A program made the translations under genes and the position numbers. The notes beneath the pieces were generated by a model. The model had not been told where the DNA came from. It saw nothing but the letters and a program-made list of their open reading frames with translations, and made no database searches. DNA of 55,983 nucleotides from positions 175,259 to 231,241 of the forward strand of contig NZ_KB903609.1 in the NCBI RefSeq assembly GCF_000379805.1, written 5' to 3'. The number at the start of each line of letters is the position of its first letter. Positions within the stretch are counted from its first letter, which is position 1. Positions 33,426 to 41,988 of this stretch are shown one piece after another. The DNA is from Lewinella cohaerens DSM 23179. Its GTDB lineage: Bacteria > Bacteroidota > Bacteroidia > Chitinophagales > Saprospiraceae.

Positions 33426-36287
33426 ATGATGATTGAAGAAATCCAATATATAGGCGAACACCTGTGGCCTGGCCGTATCGGCCAGGCTGCCGTATTTATC
33501 GCCTTTAGTGCTGCTATCCTTAGTAGTATTGCTTACTTTTTTGCCACCCAGAAGCGGGAGGATGTTGAATTGTCTCATAGCTGGCGAAAAATTGGCCGTG
33601 TCGGTTTCGGCATTCATGGCTTAGCAGTGTTCACCATTATTGGTATGCTGTTTTATGTGATGCTTAACAACTACTACGAGTACCAGTATGTACAAGCTCA
33701 CGTCAACGATGATCTGGCTTTCCGTTATATTTTCTCTGCATTTTGGGAAGGACAAGAAGGAAGCTTCCTGCTATGGATGTTCTGGCATGTTATATTGGGC
33801 GGCTTACTAATGCTCTCTGCCAAGAAATGGGAATCTCCGGTAATGGCCATTATAGCCTCGGTAGAGATCATTATTGGCTCTATGCTACTGGGGATTTATA
33901 TTGGCTTTGGCCCTGAAGCTTTCCGCCTGGGCAGTAATCCCGCGCTGCTACTCAGGGATGTGATGGAAGCACCCATTTTTGCCAATGCCGAATACGTGAG
34001 CCTGCTGGACGGAACAGGACTAAACCCCTTGTTGCAGAACTGGTGGATGACCATCCACCCTCCTACCCTTTTCCTTGGTTTTGCGTCAACCGTCGTACCC
34101 TTTGCTTTTGCAATGGCTGGCTTATGGATTCGTGACCATCGCGGCTGGCTGGCTCCGGTCTTGCCGTGGGCGTTGTTCAGTGGCGCTATTCTAGGTACAG
34201 GAATACTCATGGGTGGCGCATGGGCCTACGAAGCACTAAGTTTTGGCGGTTACTGGGCATGGGACCCGGTAGAAAACATGTCATTGGTGCCATGGATCGT
34301 GCTTATCGCAGGTATTCACACCAACCTTATTGCCAGAACAACTGATCAAAGCATTCGCGCTACTTACATTTTCTATGCGCTGAGTTTTATCATGATTGTT
34401 TATTCTACCTTCCTTACCCGTAGTGGGGTCTTGGGGGAAACCTCTGTACACGCATTTACAGAAATGGGACTAGAGTGGCAGCTTGTCACTTTTATTGTAG
34501 TATATGTGCTGTTGGCTGCTTACCTGTTCTTCTCCAGAGTCAAGGGCATCCCTGCACCAGAAAAAGAAGAGTCGACAAGTAGCAAGGAGTTTTGGATGTT
34601 TATTGGTAGCCTGGTGTTATTGTTTTCTGCCGTCTTGATTACGGCTTCTACTTCTCTGCCGGTTTATAATAAAATCCGAACATTTTTTGATCCAGGTTTT
34701 GTTGGTCGGGTAATTACGGACCCCGTTCCACACTTCAACAAGTACCAGCTTTGGATCGGTGTTTTTATTGGCCTGCTTACCGGCTTCAGTCAATTTTTAC
34801 GCTTTCGCGAAAAGAATTTCTCTTCCTATTGGAAAAAATTCCTGCTGCACACTGGAATAGGTGTTCTACTAGCGATGGTATTCACTTATCTCTCTACCTT
34901 GGCCATTAACTTAAGTGCATGGCAATACCAACTGCTGATGTTCAGTGGCTGGTTTGCTGTAGTGACCAATGTAGATCACATTATCTCTTTCCTACGTGGC
35001 AACCTAAAAGTTGGTGGTTCAGCCATTTCTCACATTGGGTTCGGGCTAATGATTGTTGGTGTACTCTTTAGTGGTCTTAACCAAAAAGTGATTTCCCGCA
35101 ATCCTTTCCTCATGGAAGGATTGACAGCCAATGAAGAAGCTAAGCGTAATACGGTTCTCCTTATTAAGGATTCTCCCATGATTATGGATGAATACGAGGT
35201 GACCCTTACCGGTGATAGCATTGATTACCTGACTCGGACTTATTATATTGATTATAAACGCCGAGACGAAACCGGCCAGGTAGTGGAGCAATTCCAATTA
35301 GAGCCTAATATCCTCTACGACAAAGAATTCACCAAAGTAGCTGCTTCCAACCCCAGTACCAAGCAGTATTGGAACAGGGATGTCTTTACACATATTGCTG
35401 CCCTGCCTCCGGAAGAGATGGACATCACGGAAAAGAAGGCCAAAGAAGACAGCCTTGACTACAAGACCTACATAATGGGTATTGAAGAAAAACTCACCTT
35501 CCTGGATACCGTGCCGGTTAAGGACCGGGATACCTTTCTAGTGCGATCTTTTGATTTGGAGGTGCTTGATATTCAACGTAATGCCCAGCACAAAGACTAT
35601 ATTCCGGAAACAGGGGATATCGCTATCAGTGCCTGGATTAAGGTAACCAGTTCGGAAAAAGATACCAGCTTTATTGCCAAACCTGTCTTGGTACTGCGAG
35701 GTCAGGTTTTATACAGTTTCCCCGATCAGATCAACCCTCTCAATACACGAGTCAAGCTTAATGAAGAGGTTTTTGACCTCGTCTATACTGCGGAAGCAGA
35801 ACTCGACTACCAAGAGTATGTCATTTCGCAGGGAGATGAAGTAACGGTTGGTGACATAAAGGTAAAGTTTCAAGGGTTCAACAAAGATGTCACCCTGCCT
35901 AGCTACGAAAAACAAGAAGGAGATATTGCAGTTGCAGCTATGCTGAATGCGACCACTACTGACGGAAAAACAGCCGACATCGAACCAGTTTTCCTTATTA
36001 GGAATAGTAAACCCCTTAACTTAAAGGATGAAGCGACCGAAATAGGCTTACATGCTCGCTTTGTGTCTATTAACCCAAAAGATGGAAAGGCTACTATATT
36101 TATGGCTCACCAAGCACCTAGAGCACCCAAAGCGTCTTTTTCCGTCGCCACACGCTCATTCCGCACCGACTGGGTAGCCCTACAAGCTATCGAGTTTCCG
36201 GGAATCAACTATTTCTGGCTTGGAGCTTCATTGATGATGTTTGGCCTAACGATCAGTATGTATCACCGTATACGCACACTGGCCTAA
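33426..36287 (+). CDS. ccsA: Heme lyase, CcmF/CcsA family, with a large C-terminal extension
   Basis: This 953-residue protein ligates heme from CcmE to apocytochrome c. Multiple membrane helices fill residues 1-540. The WWD signature is seen in GGYWAWDPVENMSLVPW near residue 275. Other signatures are QNWWMTIHPPTLFLGF and FLTRSGVLGETSVHAF. After a membrane block, a long periplasmic region (about 560-920) follows, with beta-rich segments such as VLLIKDSPMIMDEYEVTL, before a final helix. The region is larger than in E. coli CcmF (647 residues). A TTG at 33414 is in frame upstream, but the ATG at 33426 gives the normal start. It follows ccmE by 42 bp. Confidence 0.9.
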   Translation: MMIEEIQYIGEHLWPGRIGQAAVFIAFSAAILSSIAYFFATQKREDVELSHSWRKIGRVGFGIHGLAVFTIIGMLFYVMLNNYYEYQYVQAHVNDDLAFRYIFSAFWEGQEGSFLLWMFWHVILGGLLMLSAKKWESPVMAIIASVEIIIGSMLLGIYIGFGPEAFRLGSNPALLLRDVMEAPIFANAEYVSLLDGTGLNPLLQNWWMTIHPPTLFLGFASTVVPFAFAMAGLWIRDHRGWLAPVLPWALFSGAILGTGILMGGAWAYEALSFGGYWAWDPVENMSLVPWIVLIAGIHTNLIARTTDQSIRATYIFYALSFIMIVYSTFLTRSGVLGETSVHAFTEMGLEWQLVTFIVVYVLLAAYLFFSRVKGIPAPEKEESTSSKEFWMFIGSLVLLFSAVLITASTSLPVYNKIRTFFDPGFVGRVITDPVPHFNKYQLWIGVFIGLLTGFSQFLRFREKNFSSYWKKFLLHTGIGVLLAMVFTYLSTLAINLSAWQYQLLMFSGWFAVVTNVDHIISFLRGNLKVGGSAISHIGFGLMIVGVLFSGLNQKVISRNPFLMEGLTANEEAKRNTVLLIKDSPMIMDEYEVTLTGDSIDYLTRTYYIDYKRRDETGQVVEQFQLEPNILYDKEFTKVAASNPSTKQYWNRDVFTHIAALPPEEMDITEKKAKEDSLDYKTYIMGIEEKLTFLDTVPVKDRDTFLVRSFDLEVLDIQRNAQHKDYIPETGDIAISAWIKVTSSEKDTSFIAKPVLVLRGQVLYSFPDQINPLNTRVKLNEEVFDLVYTAEAELDYQEYVISQGDEVTVGDIKVKFQGFNKDVTLPSYEKQEGDIAVAAMLNATTTDGKTADIEPVFLIRNSKPLNLKDEATEIGLHARFVSINPKDGKATIFMAHQAPRAPKASFSVATRSFRTDWVALQAIEFPGINYFWLGASLMMFGLTISMYHRIRTLA

Positions 36288-36309
36288 CCCTCATCCCTAA
36301 ACAATAAAT

Positions 36310-37101
36310 TTGTCAGAAAATCATCATATCGTATTGATTGGGGCTGGCAATGTAGCCTGGCACATGGGGCATCGTTTTATGGCTTGTGGACACAACATCA
36401 GTTTTGTCTACAGTCGTACCGCTGCAAAAGCCGAAGTGCTGGGAAAAGAATTAAACTGCCCTGCTTCTGCAAAGCTAGCAGAGGTTCCTGTTGACGCAGA
36501 TTTGTATTTATTACTTGTTCCAGATGGAGCCATCGAAGAGACGGCTTCCGCGCTACAGAAGTATATTGCCTCTACCTCGTTGGTGATGCATGCCTCTGGG
36601 GCAACGCCTGCTGATGTACTTGCTCCTTACTTTGAGCATTATGGTGTTTTCTACCCTCTTCAGACCTTCTCTAGAGAGCGAGAGCTGGATTTTACGAAAG
36701 TACCCTTGTGTCTTTATACTGCTCAGGAAGTAGATTATCAACGTGTAGCATCACTTGCAAAAACATTGGTGAAAAATGTCTACTCCGTAGGTGATGTACA
36801 GCGAGCTCAGTTGCACTTGGCTGCGGTATTCGTCAATAACTTCACCAATTATCTACAGTATATCGGACAGGAGATTGCCCAGGAAAATCACTTACCTGCG
36901 ACCTTACTACAGCCTTTACTCAAGGAAACCATCGCAAAGCTAGATGACTTAGCTCCTCCCGTCGCTCAGACTGGTCCTGCTATTAGAAATGATACTGCTA
37001 CAATTGATCGCCACTTAAGTATGCTAAAGGGCCATCCACGGTGGGCAACGCTGTACAAGCAACTTAGTGCAGGGATAATCAAGGATTTGGGTAAAAAATG
37101 A
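36310..37101 (+). CDS. DUF2520 / Rossmann-like dinucleotide-binding protein
   Basis: The 263-residue protein begins with a Rossmann fold (VLIGAGNVAWHMG, residues 8-20; GxGxxA/G-type loop). It has a central LVMHASGATPADVLAPYFEHYGVFYPLQTFSRERELDF block and a C-terminal DUF2520 helical domain with QLHLAAVFVNNFTNYL and GPAIRNDTATIDRHL. The family resembles pyrroline-5-carboxylate reductase and ketopantoate reductase folds but its reaction is unknown. The start is a TTG at 36310, since no ATG precedes the dinucleotide motif. It follows the heme lyase by 22 bp and could be part of that transcript. A shortened repeat copy lies 9 bp after its stop. Confidence 0.8.
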   Translation: MSENHHIVLIGAGNVAWHMGHRFMACGHNISFVYSRTAAKAEVLGKELNCPASAKLAEVPVDADLYLLLVPDGAIEETASALQKYIASTSLVMHASGATPADVLAPYFEHYGVFYPLQTFSRERELDFTKVPLCLYTAQEVDYQRVASLAKTLVKNVYSVGDVQRAQLHLAAVFVNNFTNYLQYIGQEIAQENHLPATLLQPLLKETIAKLDDLAPPVAQTGPAIRNDTATIDRHLSMLKGHPRWATLYKQLSAGIIKDLGKK

Positions 37102-37110
37102 CCTTCTAAG

Positions 37111-37175
37111 TATTGCGCACAAATAAGTTGGGCTGTCATTTCTTAAAAAGCTGACTCAACTTGTGCTGTTCCTAA
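37111..37175 (+). repeat. Palindromic repeat family, internally deleted copy
   Basis: This 65-bp copy keeps the left end (TATTGCGCACAAATAAGTT), an AAAAAGCTGACT core piece and the right end (CTTGTGCTGTTCCTAA), but lost about half its middle. The -7 box is not kept. Its final bases provide the TAG stop codon (37172-37174) of the convergent lipoprotein gene. Confidence 0.75.
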
Positions 37176-37930
37176 TACGTCATCAGCTCAAAAACTACCG
37201 TTTCGTCCCGCCCCATAAACTGATGGAACGTAACAGATGCAGAGTCCGGCTGCCAATAAATATGGCCATTCCCAAGGCCGGAGAGAAAATCGAGTCCATT
37301 AAGGTTGCAGTTAAAATCCAAATCGGGGCTGGCCGCAAATTCAGGCAAGGCCCGCTGTAATACCTTCTGAGCGGGCATCGGGTCGGCAGTAGCGAATAGT
37401 TTACTTACGAGGTTCGGCCCTTTCAACCCTAGAAAGAGGACGTAACTGGTATCTGCCCCCTGGTGCATATAATACCCGGCCAGGTCAGCAGGATGCAAAG
37501 GTCGCAAGAGCTTAAACCGATCATGGTCATAGTTAGCCAGAGGGGTGTACTGAGGCTTGTCATGATCCCCTTCTTCTCCTATTCCTCCAATAAACAAGCG
37601 CAACTGTTCTTCTTCAATAATAGCATAAATGTACTCCTCATAGCCCGCCCAAAAGCCTCCTACTGCCGTAATAGCTGTGGAAGGTATTCCTTTGTCAGCA
37701 TAAGCTTCTGGCAAAATAGTATCACAAGCACTTACTTCTGCAAGCTTTACCTTATTCTCTTGCAACATAGCATAAACAGCATAGCGAGGCAAGTCTTCAT
37801 CGTCACTTAGCGACTCACAATTCAATTGTACTTGAGACCACGCCTTTTTAGCTGCTTCCAAATCTGTTTCTTTGGGGCCACAACCCATTAATAAACAGCA
37901 GACTAGCAGGAGTAGGAAATTATTTTGCAT
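37172..37930 (-). CDS. Putative lipoprotein of unknown function
   Basis: The 252-residue protein has a clear lipoprotein signal, MQNNFLLLLVCCLLMGC, with lipidation at Cys17. The mature part shows no family I recognise; it has an alternating strand and turn pattern with WAGYEEYIYAIIEEEQLRLFIGG and a C-terminal HIYWQPDSASVTFHQFMG block. It is probably periplasmic and membrane-tethered. Its stop codon lies inside the shortened repeat at 37111-37175, so the C-terminal residues may have changed when the repeat arrived. The tRNA-His promoter is on the opposite strand upstream. Confidence 0.65.
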   Translation of the reverse strand: MQNNFLLLLVCCLLMGCGPKETDLEAAKKAWSQVQLNCESLSDDEDLPRYAVYAMLQENKVKLAEVSACDTILPEAYADKGIPSTAITAVGGFWAGYEEYIYAIIEEEQLRLFIGGIGEEGDHDKPQYTPLANYDHDRFKLLRPLHPADLAGYYMHQGADTSYVLFLGLKGPNLVSKLFATADPMPAQKVLQRALPEFAASPDLDFNCNLNGLDFLSGLGNGHIYWQPDSASVTFHQFMGRDETVVFELMTY

Positions 37931-37957
37931 ATTTTTTACTGAAATTGCTTAAAAAAA

Positions 37958-37988
37958 TTGACATTTTTAGGAACAAAAATTATCTTTG
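37958..37988 (+). promoter_or_regulatory. Promoter of tRNA-His
   Basis: TTG (37958-37960) and TATCTTTG (37981-37988) are separated by 20 bp, an ideal Bacteroidota promoter. The start site should be near 37995, about 60 nt before the tRNA. The leader contains a small hairpin (TTTCCA at 38009, TGGAAA at 38021) that could be removed during tRNA maturation. Confidence 0.75.
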
Positions 37989-38054
37989 CATCGCTTTGAA
38001 AGTAAGGGTTTCCAAAACGCTGGAAATTTTGCTTAAAGATAAGCAAATTAACAT

Positions 38055-38129
38055 GGTGAGTATAGCTCAGTTGGTTAGAGCGCTGGATTGTGATTCCAGA
38101 GGTCGCCGGTTCAAATCCGGTTATTCACC
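38055..38129 (+). tRNA. tRNA-His (anticodon GTG)
   Basis: The cloverleaf is complete: acceptor GTGAGTA with TATTCAC, D-arm GCTC-loop-GAGC, anticodon stem CTGGA/TCCAG around TTGTGAT (anticodon GTG), and T-arm GCCGG-TTCAAAT-CCGGT. An extra G at 38055 faces C at 38129, the G-1:C73 pair that is the histidine identity element. CCA is not encoded. Confidence 0.95.
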
Positions 38130-38136
38130 CTCTCAT

Positions 38137-38168
38137 AAAGCCGATTCCTTTTGGAGTCGGCTTTTTTT
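38137..38168 (+). terminator. Terminator of tRNA-His
   Basis: AAAGCCGATTCC (38137-38148) pairs with GGAGTCGGCTTT (38153-38164) around TTTT, followed by a T-run. One pair is U-G in plus-strand RNA and would be a mismatch in minus-strand RNA, so it serves the tRNA and not the convergent LptE gene. Confidence 0.9.
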
Positions 38169-38170
38169 AT

Positions 38171-38680
38171 TTACCAATTGGTGAATGCCGCATTGAAGAT
38201 ATCTTCTGTTAATTGCGCCAGAATATCTTCAATAGCCTGGGTTTGCACACTGGCCAATTCTGTGGTGGATGGGAAATCGAAAAAGAAAGAAAAGTTTTTC
38301 TTAAAACCGTCCTCCTCGTTTTTATTACTAATATACTCTACGGCGGTAACGATAGTCAGCCGGTTGATAGCGCTGCTTTCTCCAGGTTGGGGCGCTTCGG
38401 CAGAAACCCGAAAATCCACAATTGAACCCTGAAACTCTACATCAGGTGTAGTTTCATTCAAGATCAATCTACTTTCACGTCGAATCTTCTCTTTCAATGC
38501 TTCAGAGGTTTCAATAGCCAAAGTAGGAGGTGCATTCAGGGCATTGTTCTTAAACTGCCCCACGTAATAGGTGGTCACATCTGCGGGGATACTGATTCCG
38601 CGAAAAGAGTAACCATTATTGCCGCATTGCCAGCAATGCAAGCTCAAAAATACCAATAAGAGGAAAAAATACTTTTTCAT
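38171..38680 (-). CDS. LPS-assembly lipoprotein LptE family protein
   Basis: The 169-residue protein has a lipoprotein signal (MKKYFFLLLVFLSLHCWQCG; lipidation probably at the last Cys) followed by YSFRGISIPADVTTYYVGQFKNNALNAPPTLAIETSEALKEKI. This matches the LptE-like family of Bacteroidota. LptE supports assembly of the outer-membrane LptD complex that exports LPS. The mature domain has the expected beta-alpha pattern (FQGSIVDFRVSAEAP ... AVEYISNK ... FSFFFDFPS). No other lpt gene is in the window. Its stop is 3 bp from the tRNA terminator. Confidence 0.8.
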   Translation of the reverse strand: MKKYFFLLLVFLSLHCWQCGNNGYSFRGISIPADVTTYYVGQFKNNALNAPPTLAIETSEALKEKIRRESRLILNETTPDVEFQGSIVDFRVSAEAPQPGESSAINRLTIVTAVEYISNKNEEDGFKKNFSFFFDFPSTTELASVQTQAIEDILAQLTEDIFNAAFTNW

Positions 38681-38735
38681 ATAAGAGATAACGCAGATTA
38701 GGTTCTATAAATTCTTTGTTAAAACAACCTTTGAC

Positions 38736-38758
38736 ATTGTGCAAAAACAAGTTGAGTC
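38736..38758 (+). repeat. Possible left-end fragment of the palindromic repeat
   Basis: ATTGTGCAAAAACAAGTTGAGTC resembles the left end ATTGCGCAAAAAATAAGTTGAGCC of the repeat family. Only this end is visible. The match is short, so it may be a decayed remnant or chance. Confidence 0.35.
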
Positions 38759-38801
38759 TTGGTGGTGCGAGATGCGCATCTGAGCATGCATAATAAAAGC
38801 A

Positions 38802-38835
38802 ATCCCGAATTCTGGTTCAGACCAAAATCCGGGAT
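38802..38835 (-). terminator. Terminator of the 38855-40053 genes
   Basis: Fifteen-bp arms (38802-38816 and 38821-38835) surround TCAG. In minus-strand RNA all positions pair, with two G-U wobbles, and TTGCTTTTATT follows. In plus-strand RNA the same two positions are A-C mismatches. It therefore ends the two minus-strand genes to its right. Confidence 0.85.
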
Positions 38836-38854
38836 GACTCTTTTTACATCCTGC

Positions 38855-39280
38855 TTATTGTATCAAAGGCTCGCCGATAAACACTTTGACTTCAGGAGAA
38901 ATTTTGACTCTGATTTTAACAATCAGAGGCTCCTGAATATCCGCATAAATACGGCGATGCAAGCTGTAAGTCGTTTTGATGGTTGACAAAACAGTACGCA
39001 ATGCAGCACTGTTGCCTTCCTTAGCCAAGAGTTCTTCCAGGCGCTCAGTAGAAAAATCTGCGTGAGCACCTTTTAAATCTACTTCCAAAGAAGGACTCAG
39101 CGCAACACCAAGCGCAAAACTTTCGACTTTAAGACCATAGATTTCCAATTGAGGAAATACCTGCAACCAGTCTTCAATCAGGCTGTAAGTCTTTTCTTTT
39201 GCTCCAGTACCCAGGTTATTGGCCTGTTCCCTGATGGTACCGCTGGCATCTTGCAGGGTTTTGACTATTTTATCAATCAT
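38855..39280 (-). CDS. Conserved hypothetical protein
   Basis: I do not recognise this 141-residue protein. It has no signal peptide. The N-terminal 40 residues are amphipathic helix (MIDKIVKTLQDASGTIREQANNLGTGAKEKTYSLIEDWL). A beta-rich region with KVESFALGVALSPSLEVDLKG and a final IVKIRVKISPEVKVFIGEP follows. It begins 14 bp after the lipoprotein gene at 39295 and ends just before a strong terminator, so the two form one operon. The helix-then-sheet pattern recalls small membrane-peripheral proteins, but this is a guess. Confidence 0.6.
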   Translation of the reverse strand: MIDKIVKTLQDASGTIREQANNLGTGAKEKTYSLIEDWLQVFPQLEIYGLKVESFALGVALSPSLEVDLKGAHADFSTERLEELLAKEGNSAALRTVLSTIKTTYSLHRRIYADIQEPLIVKIRVKISPEVKVFIGEPLIQ

Positions 39281-39294
39281 AACCTTGGTGTTTT

Positions 39295-40053
39295 TTAGTT
39301 CTTCTTGAACTTAATGCTTCCCCCTGTATCCGGTTGATCTTCCAGAATGTCCAGAAATTTGTAGGAAACGACAACGGTTTTACCATCAACTTCTGCATTC
39401 TCAATGGTAGTCTTCTTCACTCTACCCGGTAGATGGTAAGTCGTAGTGAAAGAAGCATCAGCCATCATCATCTTCATCATACCGATGGTTTCCTCATCCA
39501 TGTCGCCGAGCATTCCTGCTGCATCACCAGCGTCTACCACCCTGTTTAGGGTACGCCCGGACAAGTCCCAGGTAGAGCTACTATTGGCCATAGCACCGCC
39601 GCCCATCAGGCCACTCATACCGCCTTGCTCACCACCTTCTTCGTTTAACTTAGAAAAGGTTTTCTGGAAGTCATTCAGTTCACTCATTGACTGGAAAGGA
39701 AAGGTGATGACAAATTTCCCCACCTTCTCTGATTCACTCATCTTCATCCGCATCTCTGTACGGTCAAGAATTGCACGGTCTTTGTCCGTTAAGGTAGCAG
39801 GCAGACCGCCTTCTTGCATATCAGAAAAAGAAATGAGGGAATCAATTTCAAGCACTTCCCTGCCTGTTTCCTCTTTCATACCCTGCTTCATCATTTCTCC
39901 CATAAAAGGGTCATTGAGCATGCCGCTCATGTCGATGGTTATCTGATACTTGCCGGTGCCGTCATTGTTAAGATAAACGTCTTCCAACATTTCAAAACAA
40001 CCAGATGTGGCCAGTGCCAAAACAAGGCAAACCACGTAAGAAAAATACTTCAT
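39295..40053 (-). CDS. Putative lipoprotein with methionine-rich middle region
   Basis: The 252-residue protein starts MKYFSYVVCLVLALATSGC with lipidation at Cys19. The mature part begins FEMLEDVYLNNDGTGKYQITIDMSG, a pattern seen in Bacteroidota lipoproteins of unknown function. Methionine-rich stretches include MGEMMKQGMKEE, GGMSGLMGGGAM and GMMKMMMADA. The C-terminus is beta-rich. A longer frame starts at 40101, but it would place 16 basic residues before the signal peptide, so I chose the ATG at 40053. It heads a two-gene operon. Confidence 0.7.
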   Translation of the reverse strand: MKYFSYVVCLVLALATSGCFEMLEDVYLNNDGTGKYQITIDMSGMLNDPFMGEMMKQGMKEETGREVLEIDSLISFSDMQEGGLPATLTDKDRAILDRTEMRMKMSESEKVGKFVITFPFQSMSELNDFQKTFSKLNEEGGEQGGMSGLMGGGAMANSSSTWDLSGRTLNRVVDAGDAAGMLGDMDEETIGMMKMMMADASFTTTYHLPGRVKKTTIENAEVDGKTVVVSYKFLDILEDQPDTGGSIKFKKN

Positions 40054-40235
40054 TCGCTTTTTTTTGCCAAGGTAAGGAAAAGCGCGCGCAAAGGGAATCA
40101 AGGAAAGACGAAATGCTTAATTTTAGCGACACAGGGAGCGATTGTGCGAAGAACTGGAAAGCAGGAACCTCCCTTACGTATCTATTAGCGGCGATTTTGA
40201 TCAACGATTTGACCAAGCAGTACAAGCCGTGAAGT

Positions 40236-40243
40236 TAATTTTG
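40236..40243 (+). promoter_or_regulatory. -7 box of the MoxR-like ATPase gene
   Basis: TAATTTTG matches TAnnTTTG exactly and lies 77 bp before the ATG at 40321. The nearest TTTG (40208-40211) is 24 bp upstream, slightly long for a -33 element. Confidence 0.45.
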
Positions 40244-40320
40244 CAATAGCACCCCTTTCTGAAAACCAAAAGCCTGCTGGTTCGTTTTTATACCTGTACT
40301 GATAAATCTGACGATTAGCT

Positions 40321-41805
40321 ATGAAGTTACCCCAGACTATAGGCGAACTAAAAGCCACTGGTTACCAGCCCCGCTCGATCAAAGAAGAGATGCGGGAAAA
40401 TTTGATTAAGAAACTACAGTCAAAAGAGCCCATCTTTCCAGGAGTCATTGGTTTTGACGATACCGTCATTCCTGATGTAGAGCGGGCAATTTTGTCACGT
40501 CATAATATTCTTTTACTGGGTTTACGTGGACAGGCAAAGACGAGAATTGCCCGTCTGCTAATTCATCTATTGGATGAATACATGCCTATCGTCGGTGGTA
40601 GTGAATTAAATGATGATCCTCTTCAGCCCCTCTCCCGTTATGCACTCGATTTGATTGCAGAAAAAGGAGACGACACCCCTGTTGAATGGATACACAGAGA
40701 TGAACGTTACATAGAAAAGCTGGCAACTCCTGACGTAAGTGTTGCCGATTTGATTGGTGATGTTGATCCCATCAAAGCTGCGACGCTAAAACTGCCTTAT
40801 TCCGACCAGCGAGTTATTCACTTTGGCCTTGTACCTCGTGCACACCGTTCTTTATTTGTACTCAACGAATTACCGGACTTACAGGCTCGTATTCAAGTGT
40901 CTTTATTCAACATCTTACAGGAAGGTGATATTCAGATTCGCGGATTTAAACTGCGTTTGCCGTTGGATATTCAGTTTGTGTTTACCGCCAACCCAGAGGA
41001 TTACACCAATCGTGGTAGTATCATTACCCCCCTTAAGGATAGGATTGAAAGTCAGATATTGACGCATTATCCCAAAACGATTGATATCGCCCGGCAAATT
41101 ACCAGCCTGGAAGCAGACTTGGCAGACAGCCAAAAATCCAATATTCAAGTTGCGGATTTGCTTCAGATTATGCTGGAGCAAATTGCCTTCAATGCACGCG
41201 AAAGTGAATACATTGATGATAAGAGTGGTGTATCTGCTCGATTGACCATTGCAGGTTACGAAAACCTGGTGAGTACTGCCGAACGTCGGATGCTTATCAA
41301 TGGAGAAGCAAACACCCAAGCCCGTATTACTGACTTTTGGGGCGTTGTTCCTGCTATTACCGGTAAAGTGGAGCTGGTTTATGAAGGGGAGCAAGAAGGT
41401 TCTTATAATGTCGCCATGCTCTTATTGGGTGAGGCTGTACAAATCGCTTTTCTCGACCATTTCCCTAACCCTGAAGAGGTTAGCCGTGCGGAAGACAAAG
41501 ACCCCTATGGTACCATTCGCACTTGGTTTGGGGCTGGAAACACCCTTGATTTATTCAATGACTCCAGCGACAAAGATTACCGCCAGGCATTGGACAAGGT
41601 AGCCGGCTTGAAAAAGCTAGTGACTTCTACCGTCAACAACCTCAGTGAAGCAGAGACTTATCTCTTTATGGAATTGGTAATTCATGGCCTGGTAGAGTTT
41701 GATGTACTCAACAAGGATACGCTGGAAAACAGCCTTACCTTCCGTGATCTACTCGCTAATATGCTGGATGACAACGATATGTTTGACGGATTCAATGACA
41801 ATTAA
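40321..41805 (+). CDS. MoxR / magnesium-chelatase-I-like AAA+ ATPase
   Basis: The 494-residue AAA+ protein has Walker A GLRGQAKTR (67-75, GxxGxxKTR) and Walker B LFVLNEL (178-184; Asn182-Glu183 in place of Asp-Glu). Sensor-1-like FVFTANPEDYTNRGSIITPLKDRIES follows, and a helical C-terminal part contains SGVSARLTIAGYENLVSTAERR. Proteins of this group insert metals or remodel partners together with a VWA-domain protein. No VWA gene follows here; a terminator and CtlX gene lie downstream instead. It is thus an orphan in this window. Its size exceeds the usual 330-residue MoxR because of the extended C-terminal region. Confidence 0.85.
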   Translation: MKLPQTIGELKATGYQPRSIKEEMRENLIKKLQSKEPIFPGVIGFDDTVIPDVERAILSRHNILLLGLRGQAKTRIARLLIHLLDEYMPIVGGSELNDDPLQPLSRYALDLIAEKGDDTPVEWIHRDERYIEKLATPDVSVADLIGDVDPIKAATLKLPYSDQRVIHFGLVPRAHRSLFVLNELPDLQARIQVSLFNILQEGDIQIRGFKLRLPLDIQFVFTANPEDYTNRGSIITPLKDRIESQILTHYPKTIDIARQITSLEADLADSQKSNIQVADLLQIMLEQIAFNARESEYIDDKSGVSARLTIAGYENLVSTAERRMLINGEANTQARITDFWGVVPAITGKVELVYEGEQEGSYNVAMLLLGEAVQIAFLDHFPNPEEVSRAEDKDPYGTIRTWFGAGNTLDLFNDSSDKDYRQALDKVAGLKKLVTSTVNNLSEAETYLFMELVIHGLVEFDVLNKDTLENSLTFRDLLANMLDDNDMFDGFNDN

Positions 41806-41936
41806 AGGTGAGTTGTGCCTTTATATAGTCCTCCAAGGCAGAACTCACAGTACAAGGTACTGAGTACGGGGTATTAAGACTTTGATTACTGCAGGTATTA
41901 CACCATCTGACCGGGCTCAAACAAGCTCTAAAGCAT

Positions 41937-41976
41937 AAGGGAAAGAGACGACTTCGACTCTTTCCCTTCTTTTTTC
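41937..41976 (+). terminator. Terminator of the MoxR-like ATPase gene
   Basis: AAGGGAAAGAG (41937-41947) and CTCTTTCCCTT (41958-41968) form perfect 11-bp arms around ACGACTTCGA, followed by CTTTTTTCC. The T-run exists only on the plus strand, so it ends the ATPase gene. Confidence 0.85.
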
Positions 41977-41988
41977 CTTCTCTTAAGG

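Noticed and set aside
40005-40232. Small plus-strand frame upstream of the MoxR-like gene
   Set aside because: It begins inside the antisense of a lipoprotein gene, has no recognisable domain, and its end overlaps the region just before the promoter of the ATPase gene.
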